Positions 53,063-63,641 are shown, numbered from the stretch's first letter. The stretch: 64,000 bases of DNA from Anaerolineae bacterium (GCA_013178095.1 JABLXK010000002.1:1-64000); one strand, 5' to 3'. The notes: generated from the letters alone by a model not told the origin. Made by a program: numbers and translations.

Positions 53063-54247
53063 ATGTCATTTATTCAAAATGTGCAAAAAATATTAAAACA
53101 AAATGTCCGTGAATATGGCATGTATATTGCCCTTTTGGCTATTATTGTCTTCTTTACCACAATGACGAACGGAATTTTTATTTCCTCAAGAAATATCAGC
53201 AATCTGCTAAACCAAACCGGTTATATTGCAGTCTTGGCTGTCGGTATGACACTGGTTATTGTGATCCGCCATATTGATCTTTCTGTTGGGTTTTTGGCTG
53301 GCTTTTTGGGAGCGATGGCCGCCATTGCCATGGTTCAATGGCATCTGCCGGTAGTGGTCGTTATTCCTTTGGTCATGAGTATGGGTGTTGTTGCTGGTTT
53401 GATAACGGCCTTCCCGGTGGCGCAATTAGGAATCCCCTCTTTCGTTGCTTCTTTGGCTGGCTGGTTGATTTACCGCGGTGCATTATTGCTGGTTACCTTA
53501 AAAACCGGGACGATCATCATTCCCAACGATGCCTATAACGCGATTGGGAATGGCTATATTCCTGACATAACGAATCTAAATATTCTGCCTGGAATGCACA
53601 AACTGACATTGTTATTGGGTATTATCAGCGTTGTTTTAAATATTTTCAACGAGATAAAGAATCGCCAGAACAAGTTGGCATATAACTTCGAAGTATTGAC
53701 TATGGATATGTTCATTCTGAAACTCTTTTTTACATCCACGGTAATTCTTGGGATTACCTGGGTTCTGGCTGGCTATAATGGATTATCCTGGACAGTTGTG
53801 ATCATGCTGGCAGTGGTTGCCGTATATCATTACATCACTACAAAGACGGTCTTGGGCCGGTATATCTATGCCATCGGTGGTAATCCCGAAGCAGCGGAGC
53901 TAAGCGGTATCGACGTCAAAAAACTGACATTTGTCGTATTCGGTTCAATGGGTATGCTATCCGCGCTTTCCGGGATTCTATTTTCCTCCCGTCTGCAATC
54001 CGCCACTACAATTGCGGGTCAACTATTTGAAATGGATGCAATCGCAGCGGCTTACGTGGGCGGCGTATCTGCGGCTGGCGGTGTCGGAAAGGTTACCGGT
54101 TCATTGATTGGCGCCTTGGTAATGACATCATTGACTAGTGGAATGAACCTGATGGGGATCGACATATCCTCACAATATATCGTGCGCGGATTGGTGTTAC
54201 TAATTGCAGTGATCTTTGACGTAAGCACGCGACGTCGTGGAAAGTAA
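53063..54247 (+). CDS. Sugar ABC transporter permease (XylH/GguB-like)
   Basis: This 394-residue protein has about ten membrane helices. Motifs are VGMTLVIVIRHIDLSVGFLAGFLG, the coupling segment GGNPEAAELSGIDVKKL near residue 270, and VGGVSAAGGVGKVTGSLIGALV. It is longer than RbsC, as is usual for XylH/GguB. The ATG has AAGGAG 9 bases upstream. It is the only permease in this operon, so it works as a homodimer; that would offer two identical docking sites for ATPase domains. Confidence 0.92.
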   Translation: MSFIQNVQKILKQNVREYGMYIALLAIIVFFTTMTNGIFISSRNISNLLNQTGYIAVLAVGMTLVIVIRHIDLSVGFLAGFLGAMAAIAMVQWHLPVVVVIPLVMSMGVVAGLITAFPVAQLGIPSFVASLAGWLIYRGALLLVTLKTGTIIIPNDAYNAIGNGYIPDITNLNILPGMHKLTLLLGIISVVLNIFNEIKNRQNKLAYNFEVLTMDMFILKLFFTSTVILGITWVLAGYNGLSWTVVIMLAVVAVYHYITTKTVLGRYIYAIGGNPEAAELSGIDVKKLTFVVFGSMGMLSALSGILFSSRLQSATTIAGQLFEMDAIAAAYVGGVSAAGGVGKVTGSLIGALVMTSLTSGMNLMGIDISSQYIVRGLVLLIAVIFDVSTRRRGK

Positions 54248-54275
54248 GAGCAGGTAATCTCTTCTCTTCTTTAGT

Positions 54276-54324
54276 GGTGCAGATCTCTCGTGAAAAAGGG
54301 GATAAATCAACAGAGATCTGCACC
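54276..54324. terminator. Inverted repeat between convergent transporter and OsmC genes
   Basis: GGTGCAGATCTCT (54276-54288) pairs perfectly with AGAGATCTGCACC (54312-54324), loop 23 bases, followed on the plus strand by CTGCTTTT. It probably ends the transporter operon. Confidence 0.6.
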
Positions 54325-54346
54325 TGCTTTTAAAGACTTATCGCAA

Positions 54347-54757
54347 CTATAGGATTGTGATTTTCAGATCGATCGGAACGATCTTGGCGAACATCGCTTG
54401 GGCCGGGCAATATTTTTCCGCTGATAAGTGGACCGCTCTTTCCACGGCTTCTCTGGAAAGGTCTTTTCCCCCCAGGACGTATTCAATCGTCAGGTGGTTA
54501 AACACTTTGGGATGTTCTTCCTGCCGGTCCGCATGGACTTTTACTTCAAAACTGGTAACTTCCTGCCGTTTTTTCGCAAGGATTGAGATTACGTCCATGG
54601 CTGTGCAGCCTGCTAATCCAATTGCCAACAATTCCAAAGGTCGAAGCCCATCGTCATCACCGCCCACATCCGGGGTTGTTCCCAATGGCACAGTAAAACC
54701 GGAATCCGAGGAACCTTCAAAGCTCATCCTTTTTTTCCAAACTACTTTCGCGTCCAT
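54347..54757 (-). CDS. OsmC family peroxiredoxin-like protein
   Basis: This 136-residue protein has the two conserved OsmC/Ohr cysteines, in GLAGCTAMDV (about 51) and EKYCPAQAM (about 115). The family Arg/Glu region is RPLELLAIGLAG. It is likely a thiol-dependent hydroperoxide reductase, cytoplasmic and dimeric. It is a single gene converging with the transporter operon. The 192-base gap to the tsaD end shows no further gene. Confidence 0.9.
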   Translation of the reverse strand: MDAKVVWKKRMSFEGSSDSGFTVPLGTTPDVGGDDDGLRPLELLAIGLAGCTAMDVISILAKKRQEVTSFEVKVHADRQEEHPKVFNHLTIEYVLGGKDLSREAVERAVHLSAEKYCPAQAMFAKIVPIDLKITIL

Positions 54758-54949
54758 CTTTCTCCTTAATCAAGATCTGCAGAATTTAAACAGCGACTTC
54801 ATCTCGTAAATCGAACGACCTGCTCTTTCCCGAAGTTGAATCGGCTGAAATGCGGATTTCATTATATTTTAGTTCTCGCAACGTAAAAACGCACAAATTC
54901 CACAATAAGTTAGTTAGTTAATTAATCCGAGCGAAAATTCGAAGTTGAG

Positions 54950-55990
54950 TTAAACCAAGGGCCAATTTGGAAAAACATCCATACTCAGGTCATCTCGAAA
55001 TCCATGTATGAACCGTTGGTATCCGGCGGCTGCGATCATGGCTGCATTATCGGTGCAATACTTCAAAGGAGGAATGTGAATGATGAATCGATTTTGTTCG
55101 GTGAAGGCGTTGCGCAGAGCGCGATTAGCTGATACGCCGCCTGCTACAACGATATGCTTTGCATTAAAATGTTCGGCTGCCAGGAAAGCTTTCCTGGTTA
55201 ACACATCCACAACCGCTGTCTGAAAACTGGCAGCCATGTCTTCAACAGGAATAACAATACCTTTTCCTTCCAGAGTGCGAACTTCGCGTAATACGGCCGT
55301 CTTCAATCCACTGAAAGAGAAATCCCAGCTTCCTTCCAGCCAGGAGCGGGGAAAGTTGAAAGCCGCCGGGTTGCCCCTCTCGGCTGCTTTTTGTACGGAG
55401 GGGCCGCCGGGATAGGGAAGGTTTAATAATCTGGCGACTTTATCAAAAGCTTCACCGGCGGCATCATCCAGTGTGCTGCCCAGAAATTCGTATTGAAGGT
55501 GATCCTTCATGACCATTAGTGTGGAATGTCCGCCGGAGACGATCAGTGCGATGATCGGAAATTCCGGAGGGTTCTGCGGTTCATCCATTTCGCTTTGGAT
55601 CCAGGCTGAATAAAGATGGCCTTCAAGGTGATTGATGCCGATCAATGGCAGTCCACTTCCCAATGACAGAGCTTTGGCCATATTCATCCCCACAACCAAC
55701 GAACCGGCCAGTCCCGGACCGCGAGTGACTGCAATTGCGTCCAATTCTTCCAGGCTCAAGTGCGCCTGGTTGAGTGCTTCCTCAACCACCGGGTAAATAG
55801 TCAGGATGTGTTGTCGGGATGCCATTTCCGGGAAAACGCCACCAAATTTAGCATGTAAATCGATCTGAGTTGCAACCACATTGGATAAGATCTTGCGGCC
55901 ATCCACCAGGATAGCCGCGGCGGTTTCATCGCAGGATGTTTCTACTGCCAAAATGCGGGTGTTTTGCTGGGATGGTTTTTTGGGATTCAT
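54950..55990 (-). CDS. tsaD: tRNA N6-adenosine threonylcarbamoyltransferase TsaD
   Basis: This 346-residue protein has ILAVETSCDETAAAI at the N-terminus (ASKHA fold), FGGVFPEMASRQHI, and the metal-binding His pair in GINHLEGHLYS. LIVSGGHSTLM and VAGGVSANRALRNAF complete the nucleotide-binding elements. Together with TsaB, TsaC and TsaE (not in the window) it makes t6A37 in ANN-decoding tRNAs. It is 5 bases downstream of the M24 peptidase gene on the same strand, so the two are co-transcribed. Confidence 0.96.
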   Translation of the reverse strand: MNPKKPSQQNTRILAVETSCDETAAAILVDGRKILSNVVATQIDLHAKFGGVFPEMASRQHILTIYPVVEEALNQAHLSLEELDAIAVTRGPGLAGSLVVGMNMAKALSLGSGLPLIGINHLEGHLYSAWIQSEMDEPQNPPEFPIIALIVSGGHSTLMVMKDHLQYEFLGSTLDDAAGEAFDKVARLLNLPYPGGPSVQKAAERGNPAAFNFPRSWLEGSWDFSFSGLKTAVLREVRTLEGKGIVIPVEDMAASFQTAVVDVLTRKAFLAAEHFNAKHIVVAGGVSANRALRNAFTEQNRFIIHIPPLKYCTDNAAMIAAAGYQRFIHGFRDDLSMDVFPNWPLV

Positions 55991-55995
55991 TTTTT

Positions 55996-57234
55996 CTACT
56001 TAATGGGCAAAATAAGATCGTATGGGTATTCTGCCATGATTTCAAATTTGCCTTGCGGGGTTAAATATACCGTATCTTCAATGCGCACGCCAATATTTCG
56101 GGAAGGATAGTACAGCCCGGGTTCAATACTGAAAACTGAACCGATCGCAAGAATGTCTTTTTCTGTGGCCGTCATTCCGCTGAATGGATTTTCGTGAATA
56201 TCCAGACCCAAACCATGTCCGATGCTGTGGGTATAGCCTTCGGATAAATTGTATTGCTGGCGGATGGTTGCATGGCCCATCTTTTCGAACATATCACAGG
56301 CCATGTCCTGATACACTTTAAATGGTGTGTTGGGCTGCAAGGCAGCAATGATGCTATGATGAACTTCCAGTGTCTGCTGATGCATGTCTTGCATTTCCTG
56401 CGGAGCATATCCAAGGCACCAGGTGCGGGTAAAATCGTAAAAGTATCCTCCGCCTTTCTCGCGCGGGAAAATGTCGAAGACGATCGGCTGACCTGTCCGC
56501 AAGACATCCTGAGGATTTCCAGTGTTATGCGGAATAGCAGCATCCCGTCCGATGGAGAAAATGGTTTCCTCGGGATTCTCGGCGCCCAATTCCGCCAACC
56601 ACAAATTGATCTTTTCTTTTACTTTGCCAACCGTTACCGGATTTCCGGCTGGATCGTGGATCAATTCATCTCGAGCAGTACAGAGCGACAGAAATTCCGC
56701 TGTTCTGCCCACCACTTCAGTGGTCAATTTTCCCATTTGTCGGATGTGTGCGGCTTCCTCAGGTGTTTTGGTTAAGCGCGCCTGGCGGATAGGGCTATCC
56801 TGGACAAAGCTGAAGAACTCGATTTCGGGTAATAGTTCTTTTACTCGGAAAATAATCGCCAGCGCGCTGCCGAGGTTATCCCAACCGGAAATGGCAATCC
56901 TCCCTTTTACTAATCCAATTTCCTTCAATACATCTCGCATCCGGTAGGCAATTGCATCCACCAAATTTCCACCGAACTTCTGTAAATATGAATCTAGGGG
57001 ATGGGTTTCGTCGTAGGCATGCGTCTCAAGGCCGGAATTTTTGGCCTCTTCCCGCTCCATGCTTACGAAATGATAAAGCAACGGCTCGCGGCCGCGGATT
57101 TTAAAGAGGTCAACCTGGTTGGCATGGTGTATGCCGGTGAAATAGACCATGTCGGGATTGTTGTACATAGCACCCCATACCCACAACGCGTCGACGTTGG
57201 TTTCCTGCATTATTTGATCGAGATCGCTTTTCAT
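55996..57234 (-). CDS. M24 family metallopeptidase (Xaa-Pro aminopeptidase-like)
   Basis: This 412-residue protein has an N-terminal creatinase-like domain (about 1-150) and a C-terminal pita-bread domain with metal ligands. These are an Asp in VFDIFPREKGGGYFYDFTRTW (both Asp), the His in YTHSIGHGLGLDIHE, a Glu in FSIEPGLYYP and a Glu in GVRIEDTVYL. It likely removes the N-terminal residue from Xaa-Pro peptides in the cytoplasm. It lies between the selA and tsaD genes on the minus strand. Confidence 0.9.
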   Translation of the reverse strand: MKSDLDQIMQETNVDALWVWGAMYNNPDMVYFTGIHHANQVDLFKIRGREPLLYHFVSMEREEAKNSGLETHAYDETHPLDSYLQKFGGNLVDAIAYRMRDVLKEIGLVKGRIAISGWDNLGSALAIIFRVKELLPEIEFFSFVQDSPIRQARLTKTPEEAAHIRQMGKLTTEVVGRTAEFLSLCTARDELIHDPAGNPVTVGKVKEKINLWLAELGAENPEETIFSIGRDAAIPHNTGNPQDVLRTGQPIVFDIFPREKGGGYFYDFTRTWCLGYAPQEMQDMHQQTLEVHHSIIAALQPNTPFKVYQDMACDMFEKMGHATIRQQYNLSEGYTHSIGHGLGLDIHENPFSGMTATEKDILAIGSVFSIEPGLYYPSRNIGVRIEDTVYLTPQGKFEIMAEYPYDLILPIK

Positions 57235-57265
57235 TGGTAATGATATACACTTTCCTGAAATGGAA

Positions 57266-58627
57266 TTAAGACTGTAGTGCTTGATTCAGCAAAGAAACAA
57301 CAATTTGATCTTGTTCGGGGAAAACCGTACGCGGATCAAGAACAATGTGATCATCCAGAATCCTGGCAATCAAGGGCTGCGGCATTGCGCGCAATTTTGA
57401 TAAAAATTGGTTAACCTTGCCCACTTTTAGGGATAATAACCAGGTTGGTTGGCTTTCTTCGGGCAGGCTTCCCCCGCCTACCATGGAAAAGCCGGGGATG
57501 ATTTCTCCCATGCCTAACCCAGCTTGCCAGCGTTCCGCCCGCCGGTGGATAAAATCAACATCCATGGATATCATTTGCCAGATCGGGATCTTTTCAAGTG
57601 CCTCTCCCTTTAAATAATGAACCAGGGTTGCCGATACCCCCGCCAGGCATAGTTTATCTGCTCGAACTGCGCGCGCCAGCGGATGGCGTTTAATCTTCGC
57701 CAATAAATCCGCTCGGCCGAGGATGATCCCGGCTTGCGGGCCTCCCATCAATTTATCGCCAGAAAAACAGACCACATCAGCTCCGGCTGATAATGTTTCC
57801 TGGACAGTCGGTTCGTGCCCCAAACCGAAAACGCTGGTATCCAGCATGGCGCCAGAACCGAGATCGTGCACCAGGGGAATTCCGGCCTGATGTGCAAGTA
57901 AAGCGATCTGCTTGAGTTCGGGTTCGGTGGTAAAACCGATGATTTTAAAATTTGAATGATGGGCAGTCAAGATCATCGCGGGATGATCGCGCACAGCTTG
58001 TTCATAATCCGAGATATGGATACGGTTGGTTGTACCGATGGGAATGAGTTTGGCGCCGGACTGGCGCATCACGTCCGGCACGCGGAACCCGCCGCCAATT
58101 TCAACCAGTTGGGAATTAGCAATTACCACCGGTTTGTTGTGCGCCAAGGCGCTGAGAGTTAATAGGACCGCGGCAGCATTATTGTTGACTACCAGTGCAC
58201 TCTCGGCCCCGGTGAGCTTCTGCAAAAGTGCTTCCGCATGCACCAAGCGGCTGCCGCGCTTGCCTGATTTCAGATCGTATTCCAGATTGGAATAAGCACC
58301 GGCCGCTGTTTGCATGGCAGCCAGGGTTTCGCGGCTGAGCGGCGCGCGGCCCAGGTTTGTGTGCAGGATAATTCCGGTGGCATTGATGACGGGCAATAAT
58401 GACGGCTGAAACCATTCATGAATTTGTTGTCCCACTTGAGCGCAAATTATTTCCAAACCGGGTGGTGGGCATCCATCCTTGACTTCGGTGCGGATTTTGT
58501 CGAGTATTAAATGAATTCCTTGCAGAACCACACTGCGGCCGAATTGCTCAATTAACAACCTCACCGATTCCTGCTGGAGCATGGCATCTGTCGAAGGCAA
58601 TGTGCTGAGTTCAGGCAAGTTCATCAT
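57266..58627 (-). CDS. selA: L-seryl-tRNA(Sec) selenium transferase SelA
   Basis: This protein of about 453 residues starts at ATG 58627 or 58624, overlapping the upstream membrane-protein gene by up to 17 bases. It is a PLP enzyme with INATGIILHTNLGRAPLS near the N-terminus, the PLP lysine in CFSGDKLMGGPQAGIILGR, and VNNNAAAVLLTLSALA between. It converts seryl-tRNA(Sec) to selenocysteinyl-tRNA using selenophosphate. Its presence implies that the organism makes selenoproteins; neither selB, selC nor selD is in this window. Confidence 0.95.
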   Translation of the reverse strand: MMNLPELSTLPSTDAMLQQESVRLLIEQFGRSVVLQGIHLILDKIRTEVKDGCPPPGLEIICAQVGQQIHEWFQPSLLPVINATGIILHTNLGRAPLSRETLAAMQTAAGAYSNLEYDLKSGKRGSRLVHAEALLQKLTGAESALVVNNNAAAVLLTLSALAHNKPVVIANSQLVEIGGGFRVPDVMRQSGAKLIPIGTTNRIHISDYEQAVRDHPAMILTAHHSNFKIIGFTTEPELKQIALLAHQAGIPLVHDLGSGAMLDTSVFGLGHEPTVQETLSAGADVVCFSGDKLMGGPQAGIILGRADLLAKIKRHPLARAVRADKLCLAGVSATLVHYLKGEALEKIPIWQMISMDVDFIHRRAERWQAGLGMGEIIPGFSMVGGGSLPEESQPTWLLSLKVGKVNQFLSKLRAMPQPLIARILDDHIVLDPRTVFPEQDQIVVSLLNQALQS

Positions 58628-59021
58628 CCTCGGGTTTAAAAGCTGCTTTTTCTGCCATTCGCAGAAAGACTTCCAGGAGAATAAGCCCAATTGCCAGGAT
58701 TAATATAATCAGATTTGAAATAATCCGGCCGAGCTGCAGCCAGGCGCAGAGATCAATAAAGATGCTGAAAAGAATTGCCTCGCGTAAAAGCACGCCGATG
58801 GGTACATATTGCCTGGCTAACCGACGTTGAAGGATATAAGCAGCCGGCAAAGCAAGACCAGAGCTGCAAATCGTCAGGAAAAAGAAAAACAACCAGCGCG
58901 GTCCCAGTGTGGGTTCAGAAAAGAATATTAGAAACATCAGCCCCATAAAACCTGTGATACCCAGAATGAGGCTGGTCAAGAAAAGTTTTCCAAATGGGGG
59001 CAGATAGGATCGACGTTTCAT
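58611..59021 (-). CDS. Small membrane protein of unknown function
   Basis: This 136-residue protein has four predicted membrane helices and a short charged C-terminal tail (EKAAFKPEDDELA). An N-terminal KRRSYLPPFGKL suggests a cytoplasmic start. The stop lies inside the beginning of selA, so translation is coupled, but a functional link is not evident. I do not recognise the family. The start is ATG 59021. Confidence 0.7.
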   Translation of the reverse strand: MKRRSYLPPFGKLFLTSLILGITGFMGLMFLIFFSEPTLGPRWLFFFFLTICSSGLALPAAYILQRRLARQYVPIGVLLREAILFSIFIDLCAWLQLGRIISNLIILILAIGLILLEVFLRMAEKAAFKPEDDELA

Positions 59022-59143
59022 TAAAAACGATTATATCCCAGCGCATTCAAATGATGAAATCATCTTGCCTGGTGATGATTATCCAATGCCCAAACCGGGG
59101 GGAAGGGATATAATTGTCGTTCCGTCCCAAATCCGGAGTTCTT

Positions 59144-60385
59144 ATGTTCAATCAAATTCGCCAACAATACTTTTCCTACCCGCTGACATTTCGCGTCCTG
59201 GTTGCAGGGACATTCATCGATCGCATCGGCGGCGCATTAATTTTCCCGTTCCTGTCATTGTACGTAGCGCAGCGTTTTAACGTTGGCATGGTTGAGGTGG
59301 GGCTGCTCTTTGGAATCTGGTCGGTGAGCAGTTTAATCGGCAGCATGATCGGCGGCGCGTTGGCTGATAAATTCGGGCGCAGGATCATCCTGATCTGCGG
59401 GTTGATCTTCAGCGCCACCTCTGCACTGTTCATGGGTTTCGTGAATAACATGCACGCTTTTTACCTGTTGGCTGCGTTCGCCGGTATTTTTACCGATATT
59501 GGCGGACCGGCGCAGCAAGCCATGGTGGCAGACCTTCTTAAAGGCGAGCAGCGCGCTGAAGGATTCGGACTGATCAGGGTGGTGGGAAATTTGGCAATGA
59601 CGATCGGCCCGGCCATCGGTGGAATTCTGGCTGGCATATCCTATTTATTGTTATTTATTATTGACGCTTGCGCCAGCTTGATCACGGCCTTTATTGTATT
59701 CAAGACCATCCCGGAAACCAAGCCGCAAAAGATTGAGGGCCAGCCCAGTGAAAGCTTATCGCAGACCTTGATTGGGTATGGCAAGGTTACAAAAGACCGG
59801 TTGTTTATGGCGTTTATTGCAGCGACAATTGTGATGGTTCTGGTTTACACCCAGATGTATAGCACCCTGTCCGTTTTTCTCAATCGAGTTCATGGACTCT
59901 CTGCTCAGGGTTTTGGTTACCTGATGAGTATGAATGCCGCGATGGTGGTCATTATGCAATTCGGCATCACCCGTAGAATTAGAAAATATCCCCCCATGCT
60001 GATGATGATGGCCGCCAGCTTATTATACGGAATCGGTTATTTCTTGTTCGGTTTTGTGAGCGATTTTGTCTTTTTTATGATTGCAATGGCGACTATCACG
60101 CTTGGTGAGATGGTGCACATCCCCGTTGCTCAAGCATTGGTAGCTTCATTTGCTCCAGATGATATGCGCGCCAGGTATATGGCGGCTTATGGTTTGGGCT
60201 GGGCGATACCGAATAGTGTCGCAGCGTTATTGGCTGGATTGGTAATGGATAACTACAATCCAAAGATGGTCTGGTATATCGCAGGCGCACTATCGCTTGT
60301 GGCGGTATCTTTCTTCTGGATCCTTTACGTCCGCACGCGCGATCGATTTAAAGCTGCCAAACCGATAGAGATTGAAGCCGCCTAG
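59144..60385 (+). CDS. Major facilitator superfamily transporter, first of a tandem pair
   Basis: This 413-residue protein has 12 predicted helices. The first loop carries FIDRIGGALIFPFLSLYVAQ and the family signature GGALADKFGRRIIL after helix 2; GPAIGGILAG is in helix 5. It resembles the drug-efflux (DHA1) branch. ATG 59144 has GGAG 9 bases upstream, and TATAAT at about 59109-59114 is a likely -10. A closely related transporter gene follows after 23 bases. The substrate is unknown. Confidence 0.88.
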   Translation: MFNQIRQQYFSYPLTFRVLVAGTFIDRIGGALIFPFLSLYVAQRFNVGMVEVGLLFGIWSVSSLIGSMIGGALADKFGRRIILICGLIFSATSALFMGFVNNMHAFYLLAAFAGIFTDIGGPAQQAMVADLLKGEQRAEGFGLIRVVGNLAMTIGPAIGGILAGISYLLLFIIDACASLITAFIVFKTIPETKPQKIEGQPSESLSQTLIGYGKVTKDRLFMAFIAATIVMVLVYTQMYSTLSVFLNRVHGLSAQGFGYLMSMNAAMVVIMQFGITRRIRKYPPMLMMMAASLLYGIGYFLFGFVSDFVFFMIAMATITLGEMVHIPVAQALVASFAPDDMRARYMAAYGLGWAIPNSVAALLAGLVMDNYNPKMVWYIAGALSLVAVSFFWILYVRTRDRFKAAKPIEIEAA

Positions 60386-60408
60386 TAAAATCATTGCTGC
60401 TATTTTCG

Positions 60409-61631
60409 ATGCATAGAAATTTCGAAGAAATCTATCGAGAGTTTCCACCTAAATCTGGGTGTTGGTTACCGTATATTTCATCGACCGGGTTGGCACGGCA
60501 CTGATCTTTCCATTCCTGTCGCTTTACATCATAGGGAAATTTAATGTGAGCATGACCCAGGCAGGCGTACTGTTGGGGATTCATTCCACTTTCGCGTTTA
60601 TCGGGAACCTGTTGGGCGGCGCACTGACTGACAAGTTCGGGCGGAAATCGATGTTGATCTTCGGATTAATCAGCAGCGCCAGCTCGGCGCTGGCAATGGG
60701 TTTGGTGCAAGATTGGAAAGTATTCTTTGTCCTGATATCGTTGACGGGTTTTGTTTCAAACATTGGCGACCCTGCCGCTTCTGCCATGATGGCCGATATC
60801 CTGCCGATTGAGAAACGTACTGACGGTTATGGCATCTTGCGGGTGGCGATCAACCTGGCAGTGACTATTGGGCCTGCCATTGGGGGTTTGCTGGCCGGTT
60901 TCTCGTATCTCTGGCTTTTCATCATGGATTGCGTGATCAGTTATCTCTCTGCATTCCTTGTTTTTACCTCGCTCCCGGAAACAAAACCGGACTCTGCTGA
61001 AGGACAACCGCCTTTAATACAATCGATTACCGGTTATAGCAAGGTTTTTAAGGATCGCCTTTTCATGGTGGTCGTTTTCCTCACCGCCCTGACTGCTATG
61101 GTTTACTTACAGATGAGCTCTTCTCTTCCGGTCTTCCTCCAAAGATTGCATGGCATTACTCCCCAGCAATACGGCATCATATTAAGCCTTAATGCCATTT
61201 TAGTTGTCGTTTTACAATTTTCATTTACGCGTCAAGTAAAAAAATTCCAGCCGCTGCATATGATGGCTTTAGGCAACCTTTTCTATGCCTTGGGTTTTGC
61301 GATGTATGGGTTTGTTTCGAGTTATGGATTGTTTCTCGCAGCCATGGTTGTCATTACGATTGGTGAAATGGTGATTGCGCCCATCATTCAGACGTTAGTT
61401 GCGTTTATAGCGCCCAGGGATATGCGCGGCCGTTATATGGCTGCATTTCAATTGGGCAGAGGAGTTGCAGCTGCGGTCGGACCCGTAGCCGCAGGAGTCA
61501 TTCTGGACGGCAACCATCCGCAATGGATTTGGTATGCGGGTGGGATAATTTGCATTTTGGTTGCAACAGGTTACTTATACTTGAAAAACAAGGCAGGTGA
61601 AAAATTTCTCACTCCTGCGGTAAGCACATAA
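60409..61631 (+). CDS. Major facilitator superfamily transporter, second copy, with an N-terminal frameshift
   Basis: The main reading frame (from GTG 60459) encodes a full set of helices, with FIDRVGTALIFPFLSLY, GGALTDKFGRKSML and GPAIGGLLAG, about half identical to the gene before it. It lacks the first 15-17 residues. In another frame ATG 60409 encodes MHRNFEEIYREFPPK, which continues naturally as FWVLVTVYFIDRVG if one base is added near 60454 (AAATCTGG read as AAATTCTGG). So either a single-base deletion has broken the start, or the sequence has an error, or translation restarts at GTG 60459. I annotate from 60409 for that reason. Confidence 0.75.
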
Positions 61632-61721
61632 AACGGGATTACATCAGATTAGTCCGATAATACTCAATCGGTTTGTGGCATAATAAAACCATTCAATCTG
61701 GTGAAAGGGTGAAATAACGTA

Positions 61722-63641
61722 ATGGAAGGCAATTCTAAAGGACGTAAATTTATACCGACCGAGTTAAATCTTCAAAAACCGGTTCCCTCCGATATCGAGA
61801 TTGCACAAAGCGCGAAACTCAAGCCGATCGCCCAGATCGCAGCGGAATTAGGCTTGCTGGAGGACGAAGTCGAGCTTTATGGTCCGTATAAGGCAAAAGT
61901 AAAGCTGGATGTTCTGGAACGATTGAAAAATGTGCCCAATGGTAAATACATCGATGTCACTGCCATTACACCCACCCCATTAGGAGAAGGAAAAACCACC
62001 ACGACGGTAGGTTTGAGCCAGGCATTAGGCGCCCATCTCGGAAAAAACGTGATGACCTGTATTCGCCAACCCAGCCAGGGGCCGACCTTTGGTATCAAAG
62101 GCGGCGCTGCGGGCGGCGGTTATTCGCAGGTGATCCCGATGGAGGACCTAAACTTGCATTTGACCGGTGACATTCATGCCATTACGGCTGCGAATAACTT
62201 GATGGCGGCGGCAATTGACGTGCGTATGTATCATGAAAGCACTCAATCGGACGAGACATTGTTCAAACGTCTCTTTCCAGAAGACAAAACCGGAAAACGT
62301 TACTTCGGTCGCGCGATGATGAACCGCGCGCGAAAATTGGGGATCACAACCAACGATCCGAACGAGATGACGCCTGAAGAACGCAGCCGATTTGTGCGAT
62401 TGGATATTGATCCCAACACCATCACCTGGATGCGCGGTATTGATACAAATGACCGCTACTTGCGCCAGATTACTGTGGGGCAGGACGTGGAAGACAAGGG
62501 CTTGTCACGTAAAACCGGTTTTTACATCACAGTCGCCAGCGAGATCATGGCGGTACTGGCATTAACCACCGATTTGCAGGACATGCGCCGCCGGTTGGGA
62601 AACATTGTGATTGGACTGGATCGCAAGGGCAATACGGTCACGGCTGATGATTTGGGAGTTGCCGGGGCGCTGACCGTGCTCATGAAGGATGCCATTAAAC
62701 CTACCTTAATGCAAACTTTGGAAGGCACGCCGGTCTTTGTGCATGCCGGTCCTTTCGCTAATATTGCGCACGGCAACAGCTCAATCATCGCCGACAGGAT
62801 TGGCTTGAAGTTGGCGGATTACGTGGTGACGGAATCCGGTTTCGGCGCGGATATGGGCATGGAAAAGTTTTTCGATATCAAATGCCGTTACTCCGATTTG
62901 ATTCCGTCAGCGGTCGTTTTGGTCGCCACGGTGCGCGCGCTGAAAATGCACGGCGGCGGCCCGAAAGTGACCGCAGGCGTGCCGCTGGATCCAATTTACC
63001 GCGAAGAAAATCTGGATCTGCTGCGGGAAGGGTTGAAAAACCTGCTGCATCATATTTCGATTGTAAAGAAATTTGGAGTGCCGGTTGTGGTGGCGGTCAA
63101 TAGCTTCTTTACGGATACCCCGGCAGAGTTGGAACTTGTCCGCAGAGTTGCCGTGGAGGAAGGCGGGGCGTTTGATGCGGTGATCAGCAATCACTGGGAG
63201 ATGGGCGGAAAAGGCGCGCTGGCGTTGGCCGAAGCGGTTGTGAAAGCCGCCAACCAACCATCCAATTTCCAATTTCTTTACCCGCTGGATTGGCCGATCA
63301 AGCAAAAGATCGAAGCCATTGCCAAAGAAGTATATGGCGCGGATGGCGTAGATTACTCGCCAGAAGCCGAGGAACGCATCAAGGAATATACCCGCCTGGG
63401 TTTGGGAACCTTGCCGATTTGCATGGCCAAAACGCATCTGAGCCTGAGCCATGATCCGGCATTGAAAGGTGTACCGAAGGGATTCCGCATCCCCATCCGG
63501 GATGTGCGTGCCTCCGCCGGAGCGGGTTTTCTCTATCCTTTACTGGGCGAGATCAGCACCATGCCCGGCTTATCCACGCGCCCGGCTTTTATGGATATCG
63601 ATATCGATCCCGTCACAGGAAAGATATTAGGTCTGTCATAA
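61722..63641 (+). CDS. fhs: Formate-tetrahydrofolate ligase
   Basis: This 639-residue protein is somewhat longer than the usual 555-560 because of an N-terminal extension ([20 protein letters not shown]) and internal insertions such as [15 protein letters not shown]. The ATP loop [13 protein letters not shown] is near residue 85, followed by [20 protein letters not shown] and later [17 protein letters not shown]. It makes 10-formyl-tetrahydrofolate from formate and ATP, the entry to the methyl branch of the Wood-Ljungdahl pathway or to C1 biosynthesis. ATG 61722 has AGGGTGA upstream. It stands as a single gene with a hairpin after its stop. Confidence 0.96.
   Translation: MEGNSKGRKFIPTELNLQKPVPSDIEIAQSAKLKPIAQIAAELGLLEDEVELYGPYKAKVKLDVLERLKNVPNGKYIDVTAITPTPLGEGKTTTTVGLSQALGAHLGKNVMTCIRQPSQGPTFGIKGGAAGGGYSQVIPMEDLNLHLTGDIHAITAANNLMAAAIDVRMYHESTQSDETLFKRLFPEDKTGKRYFGRAMMNRARKLGITTNDPNEMTPEERSRFVRLDIDPNTITWMRGIDTNDRYLRQITVGQDVEDKGLSRKTGFYITVASEIMAVLALTTDLQDMRRRLGNIVIGLDRKGNTVTADDLGVAGALTVLMKDAIKPTLMQTLEGTPVFVHAGPFANIAHGNSSIIADRIGLKLADYVVTESGFGADMGMEKFFDIKCRYSDLIPSAVVLVATVRALKMHGGGPKVTAGVPLDPIYREENLDLLREGLKNLLHHISIVKKFGVPVVVAVNSFFTDTPAELELVRRVAVEEGGAFDAVISNHWEMGGKGALALAEAVVKAANQPSNFQFLYPLDWPIKQKIEAIAKEVYGADGVDYSPEAEERIKEYTRLGLGTLPICMAKTHLSLSHDPALKGVPKGFRIPIRDVRASAGAGFLYPLLGEISTMPGLSTRPAFMDIDIDPVTGKILGLS

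Noticed and set aside
62907-63452. 181-residue minus-strand frame inside fhs
   Set aside because: Antisense to the conserved Fhs sequence; compositional shadow.
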